DNA of 64,000 nt, from positions 62,001-126,000 of the forward strand of contig SMOI01000024.1 of assembly GCA_008000375.1 (NCBI GenBank), in the 5' to 3' direction. Positions 40,401 to 49,884 of this stretch are shown piece after piece. The position numbers and the translations under genes are program-made. Numbering within the stretch: the stretch's first letter is position 1; each line of letters opens with the position of its first letter. Origin of the DNA: Poteriospumella lacustris (lineage: Eukaryota; Sar; Chrysophyceae; Chromulinales; Dinobryaceae). Below the pieces are notes generated by a model, which searched no databases, was not told the DNA's origin, and saw only the letters and a program-made list of their open reading frames with translations.

Positions 40401-40577
40401 GCCATCTTCGTCGATCAAGTTGGGAGGGATGCCGCCCACGTATATTCGTCGGGCGTGCCGCGTCTGCTGGGCAACATTGACAGTACCGACGGCGTACGTC
40501 TTCATTCGAGCGGTCGCTGTTGCTGATACTGTTGCTCCCACAGTAGCGGAACTATTAGAAGATGTTTGTGGATCCAT
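37497..40577 (-). CDS. U2AF65-type RRM fused to a degenerate ureohydrolase (arginase-fold) domain with long Gln/Ser-rich tail
   Basis: 1026 residues, ATG at 40577, single exon. Residues ~42-128 form an RRM with RNP2 RIYVGG (44-49) and RNP1 KCFAFVEL (90-97). DGIMMKNVALRILRANEYKP resembles RRM1 of U2AF large subunit. Residues ~188-486 follow the arginase/agmatinase fold: VVLLGYPYDE, a DVGD turn, LLQRGGVPFLIGGSND, LHIDCGSLESSV, VQVTEFSPAAEETRQN. The manganese ligands are mostly lost: GGDH is GGSN, the DAHxD motif is replaced by VSLGSKVEP, and DxDxxDP retains only Asp412. This looks like a pseudoenzyme. The remaining ~540 residues are Gly/Ser/Gln/His-rich with poly-Gln tracts (encoded near 38757-38800 and 37635-37660), typical of RNP-granule proteins. 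It starts divergently from the J-protein gene. RNA binding is likely; the role of the dead enzyme domain is unknown. Confidence 0.8.
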   Translation of the reverse strand: MDPQTSSNSSATVGATVSATATARMKTYAVGTVNVAQQTRHARRIYVGGIPPNLIDEDGLRSYVNAVVAQGLGEENDHSYVLSVYINHKKCFAFVELKSIELATACLALDGIMMKNVALRILRANEYKPELVPAAMNKVIHFDLSGFQFGNPVTGSGGLHHTESDEGFADRSFDSLIQSANFLSMEPGTVVLLGYPYDETPKKAVVRGAGSTATPKTLRNLIRKFKFGAVDNAEYGSDMSKLRVLDVGDVLGGKLAEEGRANLTMVLSELLQRGGVPFLIGGSNDLVYPSWKSAMGLSKVPVSIVSLGSKVEPRILDDLVQLSSADETSAESKSPEVGTYVLFGAQGSSLSSEEARSFVSKGGRLCWLLKELRRQATPLDQQFQRLLDELTTAKAASDGAELVVPAVVLHIDCGSLESSVAAFSNNSSSTVGFKHDEVLQIAYLAGLSPAVAMVQVTEFSPAAEETRQNMLVLEVLYYFCLGYGLRVGGAMDGFVSPLGIAWPKPDDLKAASSTVESDFANRLSSMVPPSAAAAVAGAADGQSQVAKLADEAAAMGGGGSAGRAAASHGHAADLDSAPVAGSAMSAAMQHQQGLHQQQQQQQQQQQHALNRYPGSAAAPNASNLRQQMMMQSGGVSMRGEQLTAAALAASANTSAGANAAYGRTYLEMKVASGQIPYLQSGASPADGYFAGANGGPMMSQTPTRPGMMSSNSGRGLGSSASSTSMGAPPIGISATLSRSTSSRSQASSQASTSNSNIVFGNLASSSMPNGSRSNVASFSGSSSHASSAQSMPSVLNANVHSLAPSPNTSSSLLPPPHPHLPIHAHSPHHGHVVRRGLYMQESQSSVDFGHDPHPFDESTDLNFDVNSGGMAGHHAHHGGSASMSGIGMGASSNSMNGSFLGGSPGGFKLPGGPAAGLGNDFMLLNASTKSNAPSASGIGFSSSGSASADTAVAGANYPQLMPYLSSMDSPPYAQQQQQQQLHAGPGGFGSLMGTSLYAQGPGGGGPSSAGANGGSSLLGLNKPADF
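38757..38800 (-). repeat. CAG/CAA repeat encoding poly-Gln
   Basis: Trinucleotide tract within the RRM-ureohydrolase gene, with mixed CAG and CAA codons in sense. Confidence 0.85.
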
Positions 40578-41157
40578 CGTAGCTCACCTATCCGCAAGAA
40601 CGAAAACAAATGTCCGGGAGAATGCACTCGGATAGATCAGACAGTTGTACTCTCGAGAGGAATGTTCAACAAACACACGGATCGCACAGGTCAGTTGTTT
40701 CGCGTCGAGATAAGGTAAGACAAGATTGAAGAATAACCTCCTCGACGTAGCTTGAAAGGCAATCTTATCACACTTTCGACGCTCGTTCGCTCGTTCGGCA
40801 GGCAACTTTCCCGTTTCCGCCTCGGCGCCGTTTGCGCAGCGCTGGAGACCGACGGACGCCGCTCCGTCACATGGCCGCAGAGGCCGCATCAAAGGTCGCT
40901 TTTCCCCGATGCAAACCCCGAAAAAGGCGACGGACGAAAACCCGACTTTGCTGCTGCCACTGATCGTCATCGAGCACGTCGCCGTCGAGACTTGGGACAT
41001 CGACCAATGCCAGACGACCGATAACTCGTGAATCTCGTTCACAGCGCACAGTTCATCAGATACGGGACCTACCGCTAGACAGTATTCCAATCGTGTGTCC
41101 TGTAGTGTTCCGTGCGGCCAGCGTGACTGTTCTGTGGTTGAAGGTGCGCAGTTAATT
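40578..41157. promoter_or_regulatory. Divergent promoter region: RRM-ureohydrolase / J-protein
   Basis: 580 bp between start codons at 40577 and 41158. It is AT-richer than both genes. Short ORFs here have no supporting features. Probably two separate promoters given the length. Confidence 0.45.
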
Positions 41158-42840
41158 ATGGAGCACTTGTTCACGTTTTGCTTCAAGGGATGCCTCAAGG
41201 GCGAAAACGACAAGGAATACTACGACGCCCTTGAAATCGAAGACAATCGGCGATGCACCCAAGATGACATCAAGCGTCAGTACAAAAAGCTGAGTCTGAA
41301 CTTGCACCCCGACAAGTTGGCGCAGCGCGGCATCGAGAACACGCCGGAGATGCGCCAGAAGTTTTTGAAGCTGAAAGAGGCTTACGAAGTGTTGTCGGAC
41401 CCCAAGAGACGCAAGGTGTACGACGACATGGGCGAACTGGGTTTGAAGGTGTCTGAGGGCAGAGCCGCGGAGATCAACCCGCTGGACCTGCTGCGCAACT
41501 TCCAACGCAACCGCAACTATCGCTTCTCCCTCTATATCTGCATTCTGACGATCTTCGCGTCGTTGTTTATCTTGCCGATCCTCTTCAGTCTGAAGGCGGA
41601 CGGAACCTTGGGCCACAGCGCCCCGTGGACGGCGATCTGGACGCCGATGTGGCTGTTCGACTTGTTTCTGCTGTCCGCTGCAGTGTCGATGCTCTTCACG
41701 TCCGAAGTCACCGAGACAAACGAGGAAGGCGAGCAAGTCGTGATCGAGAAGATCTCGTGGGCCGAGCGCCTCTCCAACCTGGTCTTGACGTCGATGTTCG
41801 TCTTGGTGCAGATCTTCGTCACGATGCGTCTGGACCGCAGCGTGCGCTGGAACTGGTTCGCCGTCTTCGCGCCCTGGTTCATCTACGAGGCGATGGCCAT
41901 TTTGAACTTGTTGTACCCGGCCTTCGTCAAGAAGCTGACGCCCCCGACGCACGAGAACATCCAACTGAACGAGGAGGAGGGCAACGCGGAGGAGGAGCTC
42001 TTCCGCAAGAAGGTGGAGGTGGAGATGGAGTACTTCAAGGAGGTGCTGGCGCAGTTCCAGTCGCGCGAGACCATCGTCGAGCATCTCCTGCGTGTGTGGC
42101 TGGCCATTTTCTTGGCGGTGAAGCTGAACCACTCGGTGGACTGGGACTGGGGCCTGGTGCTGCTGCCGATCTGGGTCTACTTCTTCTTCAAGTACCTCAT
42201 GGTCTGCGTCGTGCGCCGATGGGCCAGCAGCATCCAGCAGGAGCACAACATCCAGCCCGAGGCGATGGAGTACGAGAGCGACCCCGTCAAGCAGGTGAAG
42301 TACATGCAGATGGAGGGACTGTACTCGACGAGCTCCTCGGGCTGCTTCGCGCAGTGCGCGCCGCTCTTCATGGCGCTGATGCTCGTCTCGCGCCTCGACG
42401 TGTCGTCCTTCTCGACCTTCCTCATCCTGCTGCCCATCTTCTTGGTGCTGGGCTGCTGCTTCATCGGCGTGTGCTGCTCGGTGGTGTGTCTGGCGAACAC
42501 GGACCTCGACGAGGCCGAGCAGCAGATGAAGGCCGCGCAGCAGGGCCAGCACGACCCCGAGGCCACCTACAACCCGCCCACCGTCTTCGTGCCCGGCGCC
42601 GACGACGGGGCATCCAGCAGCAGTGGCGCAGCCGGCGCCGGCGGCAGCAGCGGCGGCGGCGCCTCCACCGAGTACGGCTCCTTCGGCTCCACGAACCAGC
42701 CGACCGCGCAGCCCGTCGTCGTGCCGTCGGCCGGCGGGGCCAGCGACTGGCAGTCGATGCCCGACTCGCCGATGAAGCCGAAGGAGGAGGCGGTGTCCGC
42801 GCCCGCGCCCGTGACGACCATCGACCCGGACATCGACTAG
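41158..42840 (+). CDS. Multi-spanning J-domain (DnaJ/HSP40) membrane protein
   Basis: 560 residues from ATG 41158 (context TTAATTATGG) to TAG 42838-42840. Residues ~18-90 are a J domain: YYDALEIEDN, KLSLNLHPDK with the HPD at 50-52, FLKLKEAYEVLSDPKRRKVYDDMG. It should stimulate an Hsp70 ATPase. Then follow about eight or nine hydrophobic segments (first at ~110-132, YRFSLYICILTIFASLF) arranged as a TMEM185/TMEM60-like domain with repeated WNWFAVFAPWFIYEA and WDWGLVLLPIWVYF motifs. The tail is Ser/Gly/Ala-rich and ends in PMKPKEEAVSAPAP. The J domain at the extreme N-terminus followed by membrane segments, without a Sec63 Brl domain, separates it from Sec63. Likely in the ER membrane with the J domain cytosolic, which is inference. 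Single exon. Confidence 0.88.
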   Translation: MEHLFTFCFKGCLKGENDKEYYDALEIEDNRRCTQDDIKRQYKKLSLNLHPDKLAQRGIENTPEMRQKFLKLKEAYEVLSDPKRRKVYDDMGELGLKVSEGRAAEINPLDLLRNFQRNRNYRFSLYICILTIFASLFILPILFSLKADGTLGHSAPWTAIWTPMWLFDLFLLSAAVSMLFTSEVTETNEEGEQVVIEKISWAERLSNLVLTSMFVLVQIFVTMRLDRSVRWNWFAVFAPWFIYEAMAILNLLYPAFVKKLTPPTHENIQLNEEEGNAEEELFRKKVEVEMEYFKEVLAQFQSRETIVEHLLRVWLAIFLAVKLNHSVDWDWGLVLLPIWVYFFFKYLMVCVVRRWASSIQQEHNIQPEAMEYESDPVKQVKYMQMEGLYSTSSSGCFAQCAPLFMALMLVSRLDVSSFSTFLILLPIFLVLGCCFIGVCCSVVCLANTDLDEAEQQMKAAQQGQHDPEATYNPPTVFVPGADDGASSSSGAAGAGGSSGGGASTEYGSFGSTNQPTAQPVVVPSAGGASDWQSMPDSPMKPKEEAVSAPAPVTTIDPDID

Positions 42841-43432
42841 CCCCGCGGCCGTTTCGCTATTTGTTTCGTGTAGATTTGCTTCTGTGTCGTGTGTGTCGCA
42901 TCTGCGGTCGGTCAGTCGGTGGGCTGGGCGTGGGCTGCGCATCGAGCGGCGGCGACGTCGTCGGTGCGCAGTGTGGGGGCAGAGCGCCTGGGCGGTACGC
43001 AGCGCCGGAGCTTGTCTCGAGCCGGCTGCGTAGCGCGTCGGAAATGAAGCGCGGCGTCGACGCCGATCGCTCTCGCGTGGAGCTATCGCGTGCGTCGCGA
43101 CGCCGCAGTGTAATTCTCGCTGGTTCTCCTCGTCTCCCCCGCTCGGTCGCTGTTGTTCGTGTGTGCCCAACTCAAAGACACAGGTCGGACGCGCTGAACG
43201 TGCAGCGAAATCGGGCCGCGGAGGCGTTACGAAACGGACGCGCGCCGGCAGCGAGCAGCGAGCGGTATACTACGACGGGGAGAAGACACGACAAACAAAG
43301 CGCCGGCCACGGGCAGTCCGCGTCGCGAGCGGGGCGGCCCGGTGGCACCGGTGAAGAACTGAGCGAGCGACGCGGTCGCACGGCGACGAGGCGGCGGGGA
43401 GCAGCGAGGGGCGCGAGTCGCCTCTTCGCTCC
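42841..43432. other. Convergent intergenic region
   Basis: 590 bp between the J-protein stop and the desaturase stop. The first ~80 bp are A-poor and TGTGTCG-rich on the plus strand. From ~43180 the plus strand is T-poor, the sense-A-poor flank of the minus-strand desaturase. No gene seen. Confidence 0.5.
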
Positions 43433-45112
43433 TCAGCGTTGCGCCTGGGCAGCGCCGGTAGATGGCGCAGCGGTGGCGGTGGCGTTGGACGCGCGGCGGG
43501 TCTGGCGCTGGTACGCGTTCCACACCTCCGGGTAGAAGTTCTCGGAGTGGCCGGCGTCGCCGAGGAAGGCCTGGTACAGTGTCCCGCTGAAGCACTGCCA
43601 GTCGCTCAGCGAGCGGCGGTCGACGTTCTTCGACGGGCTGGCGTCCACGAGGCGCAGCAGGTTGAACTCGCGACAGGTGTCGAAGAAGATGGGCTCGAGG
43701 TCGTAGAGCACGGACAGGTCCAGCGTCGGGAAGAGGTGGTGCAGCGCGTGCTGCCCGAAGATGACCGCGGCCGTCCACAGCTGCGCGTCCATCGATGGGC
43801 GACGGCCCGTCGCGAGCAGCTGCAGCGTGCCCCAGTCCAGGCCCTGCGCGACGACCTCCGCGCGCGTGAAGCCCTTCGACGGGGGCGCCGCCGACGAGTC
43901 TACCGCGACCGACGCGGGCGGATCGACGGTGGCCACGTCGCCGGCGTGCCACACGTGCGGGTGGTGGTGCGTGCCCGCCAGCGACAGGTACAGGAAGCAC
44001 GCCGAGCACGAGATGTGCATCACAGCGCAGCGACTGGCCGCGACGGCGACCACTGAGCGCAGCAGCGCGACCGTCGACGACGCGTCGAGCCCGCCCGTCC
44101 GGCCCACCGCGATGACGTGCACTGCGCCCACCGCCGCCAGCAGCAGCACCGGCAAGAAGTTCTCCCACCGCAGACCGCGCGTCTGGCGATGCGCAGCAGA
44201 GACGAGCAGGCCCTTGACGAGGCGCTTGAAGAACATCGTGTGCGTCGCCAGCGGGATCACCACCGCCACGAAGAACAACGTGCCCAGCAGCGACAGGGGC
44301 GAGCGCTTGTTCGCGTACGGCAAGAAGCGCAGAATGGGCTCAAACGTCGCGATCTCGTAGTCCAACATGGTGTTGGGGAAGCCGTGGTGCGAGTAGCCGT
44401 GCGAGATGCGCCACTCGTGCGACGAGAACATCGACAGGTCGAAGGAGAACATTCGCCAGTTGTCGCGCAGGTGGAAGTAGTTGTGCGCGCACATGATGAG
44501 CAGGCTCAAGATGAAGCCCGCGAAGACCAGCGTGAGGTACATGGACGGCGCGGGGGTCGCGTAGGCTGCGGCGGAGGCCATCAGCGCCAGGAACACCGCC
44601 AGCAGCGTGTCGTGCACGACGTCGGTGGACTCCAAGTACGTCTTGCGGTACGGCCACTTGGAGCCTGTGGAGACTTGCTTCGCCTTGAGATACTTCAGTA
44701 CGCGCGATCGTAGCGTGCAGTAGAAGCCATCGGGATGGAACGTGAGCGACCGCGAGTTGCGCGGACGCGTGGCCTTCTTCACGAAGTATTTGCTGAGGTA
44801 GGCCTTCGCCTTGTCAATATCAACGTGGCTAGACTCAAACATCTCAGTGATGTCGGTGTTCTTCGTGAAGTCGATGAAGGCGTAGCCGCCGGGGTGGTTC
44901 TTGAAGTTGGTGAAGTCGTACAGGTCGTTGTGGATGCGCCACAACGCCGGGTGCTGCGCGTCCACTTCCAACTCATCTGCATCTTGCTTCACATCCAGCC
45001 ATTCGAATGGGGTGGGCAGCAAGATAGCATCTCGCTTCGACGGATACTTGGCACTGCCGATCTCGTACCACTCGGGGGATTGATTTTCGGGCAACGCGAA
45101 AGACTTGGGCAT
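43433..45112 (-). CDS. Front-end-type fatty acid desaturase with N-terminal cytochrome b5 domain
   Basis: 559 residues, ATG at 45112, single exon. The N-terminal cytochrome b5 domain has the heme ligand His of HPGG (73-76) and the second His in SSHVD (96). The desaturase domain has His box 1 HNYFH (210-214), His box 2 HGYSHH (238-243) and a last box GQHALHH (~residue 450), with His rather than the Gln usual in front-end desaturases. An extra His cluster THHHPHVWH lies before it. Hydrophobic pairs at ~165-208 and ~265-385 fit a four-helix ER membrane enzyme. The overall pattern resembles the cyt-b5-related desaturases of animals (Drosophila Cyt-b5-r type) more than classical delta-6/delta-5 enzymes, so the product regiospecificity is uncertain. 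Lipid desaturation in the ER is the likely role. Confidence 0.85.
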   Translation of the reverse strand: MPKSFALPENQSPEWYEIGSAKYPSKRDAILLPTPFEWLDVKQDADELEVDAQHPALWRIHNDLYDFTNFKNHPGGYAFIDFTKNTDITEMFESSHVDIDKAKAYLSKYFVKKATRPRNSRSLTFHPDGFYCTLRSRVLKYLKAKQVSTGSKWPYRKTYLESTDVVHDTLLAVFLALMASAAAYATPAPSMYLTLVFAGFILSLLIMCAHNYFHLRDNWRMFSFDLSMFSSHEWRISHGYSHHGFPNTMLDYEIATFEPILRFLPYANKRSPLSLLGTLFFVAVVIPLATHTMFFKRLVKGLLVSAAHRQTRGLRWENFLPVLLLAAVGAVHVIAVGRTGGLDASSTVALLRSVVAVAASRCAVMHISCSACFLYLSLAGTHHHPHVWHAGDVATVDPPASVAVDSSAAPPSKGFTRAEVVAQGLDWGTLQLLATGRRPSMDAQLWTAAVIFGQHALHHLFPTLDLSVLYDLEPIFFDTCREFNLLRLVDASPSKNVDRRSLSDWQCFSGTLYQAFLGDAGHSENFYPEVWNAYQRQTRRASNATATAAPSTGAAQAQR

Positions 45113-45964
45113 GGCTCCACCTGCCGATCAGATTCTCAGATTCTCAGGTCTCACCCACACACAGAAAATTTTCTGTGTCTCCTTCTTGACGACCTGCTGT
45201 TGGCCTTTCGCGCCCTTCAAGGTCGTATCTTCGCGAATCTTCCCCCGACGCGAGGCGCCACGTCTCCGCCGCGGCACCAGCGACGCACCCCGCGTCGTCG
45301 TCGTCGTGCACGCGGCCGTTACAACTTTTCGACGCGACGGCGGCTGACCCGCTGACCCATCGCCGATTGGCCAGTCCACCGGCTGGACCCTGCGACCCTG
45401 CACACTACATTCCAGAAGAAGAGACGGAGAGAAGACTGCTGCAACATCAACATCGACGACACTGGCGGAGGTGGTCCAGGCGGCAGTTAGCGGTATTCTC
45501 TGCGGAAGACGAAGACCCATCTTCGACGAAGAAAACGCCGCGTCGCCACAGAGGCAGCCGCGGCAATACACAATGCACAGCAGAACAAGTCTATCGGACG
45601 AGGTGCAACGTAGAGGGATAAAACAAACGAAAAATAACGATGGGCAAGAGGAAGACGCGGAAGACGGCGGGCGGTGCCGCACCGGTCAACGCTGCGTAGA
45701 GCAGACGCCGAGTCCGTCGCAGGCCACCGACAGGTCGTGGGGCGATTTCCTTTGATTCCTTTAGCAAGGACACACGATCAAGCGTTAACGAGACAAGATA
45801 CTGCACTATCGCAGCCGGGCGAACGGCCAACGAGCCCGGCGGGCGACAGCCAGCGACGAGAAACACATAACCACGCACAAACACACACAGGGGCACACAC
45901 AGGGGCACACACAGGGGCACACAGAGCGGCCAGCATACCGCACCAGTCGCCAACCCATCGACTT
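45113..45964. other. Intergenic region upstream of the desaturase, downstream of the MFS gene
   Basis: About 850 bp without a supportable gene. The part near 45113-45360 probably holds the desaturase promoter. The part near 45770-45960 is T-poor on the plus strand and carries a 12-mer tandem repeat. An ORF of ~180 residues on the minus strand (45682-45128) is Ser/Cys-rich and not convincing. Confidence 0.5.
45883..45923 (+). repeat. 12-bp tandem repeat (ACACACAGGGGC)x3
   Basis: Three tandem copies of ACACACAGGGGC, the last followed by ACACAGAG, just downstream of the MFS gene. Confidence 0.9.
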
Positions 45965-47449
45965 CTAAATGCTCGCAGCTGCGCCACTCGACGGCGCCGA
46001 CTCCTGCGCCGGCGGGTTGCTGGAGCGTTTCTTCGGTCGCTTGTAGTAGTGGCGCGGCAGCAGGGCCGCCGGCGCGATGATGAGCAGCGTTAAGGCCGCT
46101 TCGAAGTGGAAGGCGTAGGCCAGCGAGCCGGTCGCATCCGCGAGGTTGCCCATGCCGAGCGGCTCGATGAGCCAGCAGGTGTTGGCGAAGGTCATCACGA
46201 TGGCGCCCGTCTCCGAGACCGAGAAGCCGCGGATGCCGCGGCCGGAGATGGAGTACCACGTGGGAACCAACAGGCCCAAGCCGCCACCGGCCACGCCGAA
46301 GCCAAAGATGGCCAGTGCCAAGCTGCCGTTGGTGGCGGGGAACTCGTTGGCGATGCCGGCGACGAAGAAGCCCAGCGACGTCATGACGATGCTCAGCTGC
46401 AGCAGCCAGTAGCGCGAGATGACGTGCGTCGAGAGGTAGTCGGAGAACAAGCCGCCCAACACAATCGCCGCCTTTTCCACAATGTAGCCCATGACGCCAA
46501 TGAGCGCACCGCAGTCCCAGCGCCGCTCCAAGTACACGCCGCCCCAGTCGCCGATGGAACCTTCGACGAAGAAGGACAGGCCGGCGATGAGACACAGAAT
46601 GGCCATCGACGACCAGTCGCGGTCGTTCTCGTCAGCGCTGTGTTCACTCTCTTGTCGCTCGAGTTGCTGCGTCGAGGATGAGGACAGCTGCTCGCGCGTG
46701 AGAATCGGCTCCGTTTCCTGTTCGCTCTCGGCGACTGCTCCGTCGACGTCGACCAAATTCGCCGCACCGAAGCACACGAACTGCCACGACTCTGCCCAGC
46801 TGCACAAGAGCTTCTCAAACAAGCCCCCGCCTGCCTTCTCGCGTCGCGCGACATCTTTGGCCATCAGTTTCCGCTCCTCTTCGTAGGTGTAGAGGTACGG
46901 GTACAGGACCAGCAGCGTGATATACATGGCGCAGATAAGCAGACTCACGACTTCCCACACCTCTAACTCGGTGTATTCCATGCCATAGCCACCGGCTATG
47001 GCGCCAACCATGCCACCCAAGCCCGCCGACGCGCTGAAGACGCCCATCCACAGTTGGTGCGTCGACTTCTCCAGCACCGCGGCCTGTGCAAACGTCGACG
47101 AAAAAATCAAAATGATGGCGAAGCCGTACATAACCATGCCGAAGCCAAAGCCTGCGTCGGGAATGGTGCTGTTGCTGAGCACAATCAGCGCTGCACCGAC
47201 GATGAAGAAGCCCAGCATGTCCGTGATGCGACTGCCCAAGTAGTCGTGCATATAGGGCGCCAACGGCATTGCCAGGATCGCACCGATCACTGCGATCGAT
47301 AGGTAGTCGCCTAGCGTTGAATTTGAAATTCCACGATTTTCCTCGATCAGCGGGATGGCGGAGAACCACACACCGAAGAAGAACGACTGCAGGAAATACA
47401 GCGGCACGATGCGAATGAAGGCCTGCAAATCGCGCCCTTCCATCACCAT
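45965..47449 (-). CDS. Major facilitator superfamily transporter (YbjJ/FucP-like type)
   Basis: 494 residues, ATG at 47449, single exon. Twelve hydrophobic segments are split by a central acidic loop (residues ~205-270, Ser/Glu/Gln-rich). TM1 is VPLYFLQSFFFGVWFSAIPLI. The motif FVEGSIGDWGGVYL at the start of the second half is characteristic of the bacterial YbjJ-like and related MFS families, where the corresponding segment reads EG..DW...Y. The motif A region between TM2 and TM3 is weak (APYMHDYLGSRITD), typical for this branch. Substrate unknown, sugars or drugs being usual guesses. It sits head-to-head with the lipase maturation factor gene over a 540-bp interval. Confidence 0.82.
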   Translation of the reverse strand: MVMEGRDLQAFIRIVPLYFLQSFFFGVWFSAIPLIEENRGISNSTLGDYLSIAVIGAILAMPLAPYMHDYLGSRITDMLGFFIVGAALIVLSNSTIPDAGFGFGMVMYGFAIILIFSSTFAQAAVLEKSTHQLWMGVFSASAGLGGMVGAIAGGYGMEYTELEVWEVVSLLICAMYITLLVLYPYLYTYEEERKLMAKDVARREKAGGGLFEKLLCSWAESWQFVCFGAANLVDVDGAVAESEQETEPILTREQLSSSSTQQLERQESEHSADENDRDWSSMAILCLIAGLSFFVEGSIGDWGGVYLERRWDCGALIGVMGYIVEKAAIVLGGLFSDYLSTHVISRYWLLQLSIVMTSLGFFVAGIANEFPATNGSLALAIFGFGVAGGGLGLLVPTWYSISGRGIRGFSVSETGAIVMTFANTCWLIEPLGMGNLADATGSLAYAFHFEAALTLLIIAPAALLPRHYYKRPKKRSSNPPAQESAPSSGAAASI

Positions 47450-47989
47450 CGTGGAGCGCTATTAATACACGACAAATGCGCGTAAAGAAAATTCAAAAGG
47501 CAAAAGTTTCGTTGCAACAAGCCACAACGTTCGTCGTCCAAAAACGCAAGTGAACACAGGGCACAAGCAAATGCGATTTCTCTCACCGACCACTTGCTCT
47601 AGCAGACAGGTACAAGAGATTGTGGACAAGAAACAATAGCGTCAACAGAGAAGGTGGCAGATTTCGTTTACTGATCCATGTTTGGCCGTGGAGGGTGCGA
47701 TCTCTCGTCTCGTCCAGCGGCAACGAGGCGACCGAAAAATTTGGGAGGTGACCAGGCCTCCCAGATATGTCTGGGAATGTCTGAGAGCAGGAGGCGTTTC
47801 AGAATGTCACCGACGAGAGGTCATCGTCAGCAGTGAGGCTTACTTGGGACTGCCATGACACTTGGAACTTGGAACAGGACCAGGATAGATCGGATAGATA
47901 GACCATATATGGAATATGGCATAGATGCATAAGTTTGGTTTGCACTCTTGGTCCACATTTTTTGCGGTTGCCTCTTGTTGAATGATTCG
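47450..47989. promoter_or_regulatory. Divergent promoter region: MFS transporter / lipase maturation factor
   Basis: 540 bp, AT-richer than coding sequence. No gene seen; ORFs present are short and overlap both flanks. Confidence 0.4.
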
Positions 47990-49852
47990 ATGCGACGTCA
48001 AGCTTGGAACTCGGCATGGCTGGGGCCGATAATTGTCGTCTGCATGGCGTACACGCTGTTTGCCCCCTCCGTCATTTGGCACGAACGATACGTCATCGTG
48101 AAAAGTTTATTGCTAAGAGGATTGGCTCTAATGACGGGGCTTGCCTTGATCAGTTTCCGCATGCAAAGCATTGGACTGTTCGGGGACCGCGGCCTGTACC
48201 CGTTGAGCACGTCGCTGCAAACCATCAAGAAGTTCATCGCCGAGAGAGAAACCAGTGACGTATTCTCCACCGAGTACGCCATGCGAGCCATTTTGAGCCT
48301 GGTCTATGAGAAGTTCCATGTGAAACACGACCTCTCCGCGAAGCTGCGAGCCACTCTGCACTACGACCTGGTGGCCTGCGCGGTGGGCGTCCTCTGGCCT
48401 CATCCTGTCGTCTTCGTCTACCTGTACATTTCGTACTACTCCTACAAGCGGATCAGCGGACCGTTTCTGAACTTCCAGTGGGACTCGCTGCTGCTCGAGA
48501 GCCTCTTCGTGAGTGTGCCGCTGGCGCTGTCGAGTGCTCCGTGGATGGACTCCGTTTGCATCTGGCTGTTTCGCTTCTTGCTCTTCCGCCTGATGTTTGG
48601 CTCGGGAATGGTGAAGGTCTTCGGGCGCGACCCAGCCTGGCACACGGACTTCTCGGCGATGCGCTACCACTTCCAAACGCAGCCGCTGCCCAATCGCCTC
48701 GCTCGTCTCGTGCACTTGCGCGCACCGCCCGCCGCCCTCACGGCTCTGACCTACGCGACGCTGGTGGTCGAGGTGCTGTTCCCTCTGCTGTTGCTGGCGA
48801 GCTGGCCTCTTTGCAATGCGGTGGTGGTCGCGGGTTACGCGGGGCTGATGCTGGCGTTCGGGTCGACGGGCCATTTCGGCTTCTTCAACGCGCTGGCGAC
48901 GACGCTGAGCGTGGCGCTTCTCTCCGACGCGACGCTTTTGTCGTGGCTGCGTCCGTGGGCAGGGGACATCGGTACAGGCGGCCGAACCGGGCCTGCGTTC
49001 GGGACGCCGCTGCAGCGCGCGTTGGACTTCGCCTTTCCGCAGACGTATCTGAGCCAGCGCCGCGGCCAGACGTACGACCCGTTCGACGGCCACGCCACCG
49101 TCTGGGGCGCGCTCGGCCAGCTCGTCGGCATCTTTCTCAACGCGCCGCTGATCCTCGGTCTGTCGCTGGCGTTCGTCCTGGCGCTGCTGCGCCTGCTGCA
49201 GCGCTGCCGACTGTTCGCCGTCGACGCCGCCGACGCTGACGCCGCCGACGGACGCGCCGAGGCCAGTGACCAGGCGCGCGCCGAACGTGCCGCAGACGAC
49301 GACTGGCTGGTGCGGCTCTACCGACGCAGCGAGGCGTTTCTGGACTACGCGATGACGGTGGCGTACGTGGGCAACCACTACGGCCTCTTCGCGACGATGA
49401 CGACGCAGCGCGACGAGGTCCGCGTCGAGGTGGCCGTCAACCCGCAGCCCGGACGCTCCTTCGACCCGCGTCGTCAAGGTCTCAGCGCCGGCGCTGGCGC
49501 GGGCCGCGACGAGGCGACCGCTGCGGCGGCGACCGACAGCGGCGCGGCGCTGCAGTGGCAGCCGGTCCGCTTCCGCTACAAGCCCGACGACGTCGACCGG
49601 CAGCCCGCGGCCGTGCGGCCGTTCTTCCACATGCCGCGCCTGGACTGGTGCATGTGGTTCGTGGCGCTGAAGCCGAGCCTGCGCGCGTACCCGACGTGGT
49701 TCTGGCACCTGCTGCTGTGCGTGCTGGAGCACGACGAGGACGTGCTGCGCCTGCTCGACCCGGCCACTACGACGATGCTGCGGGGCTTGCGCGCGCAGCT
49801 GCTGCAGACGCAGCCGCCTGCGGCGTCCTCCACAGCGCCAGGGAGCGACGCG

Positions 49853-49884
<32 letters not shown>

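Noticed and set aside
41152-43170. A 672-residue minus-strand frame opposite the J-protein
   Set aside because: Antisense shadow rich in His/Leu/Gln with no domain.
45128-45682. A possible 184-residue minus-strand gene upstream of the desaturase
   Set aside because: Composition artefact without motif, placed where the desaturase leader should be.
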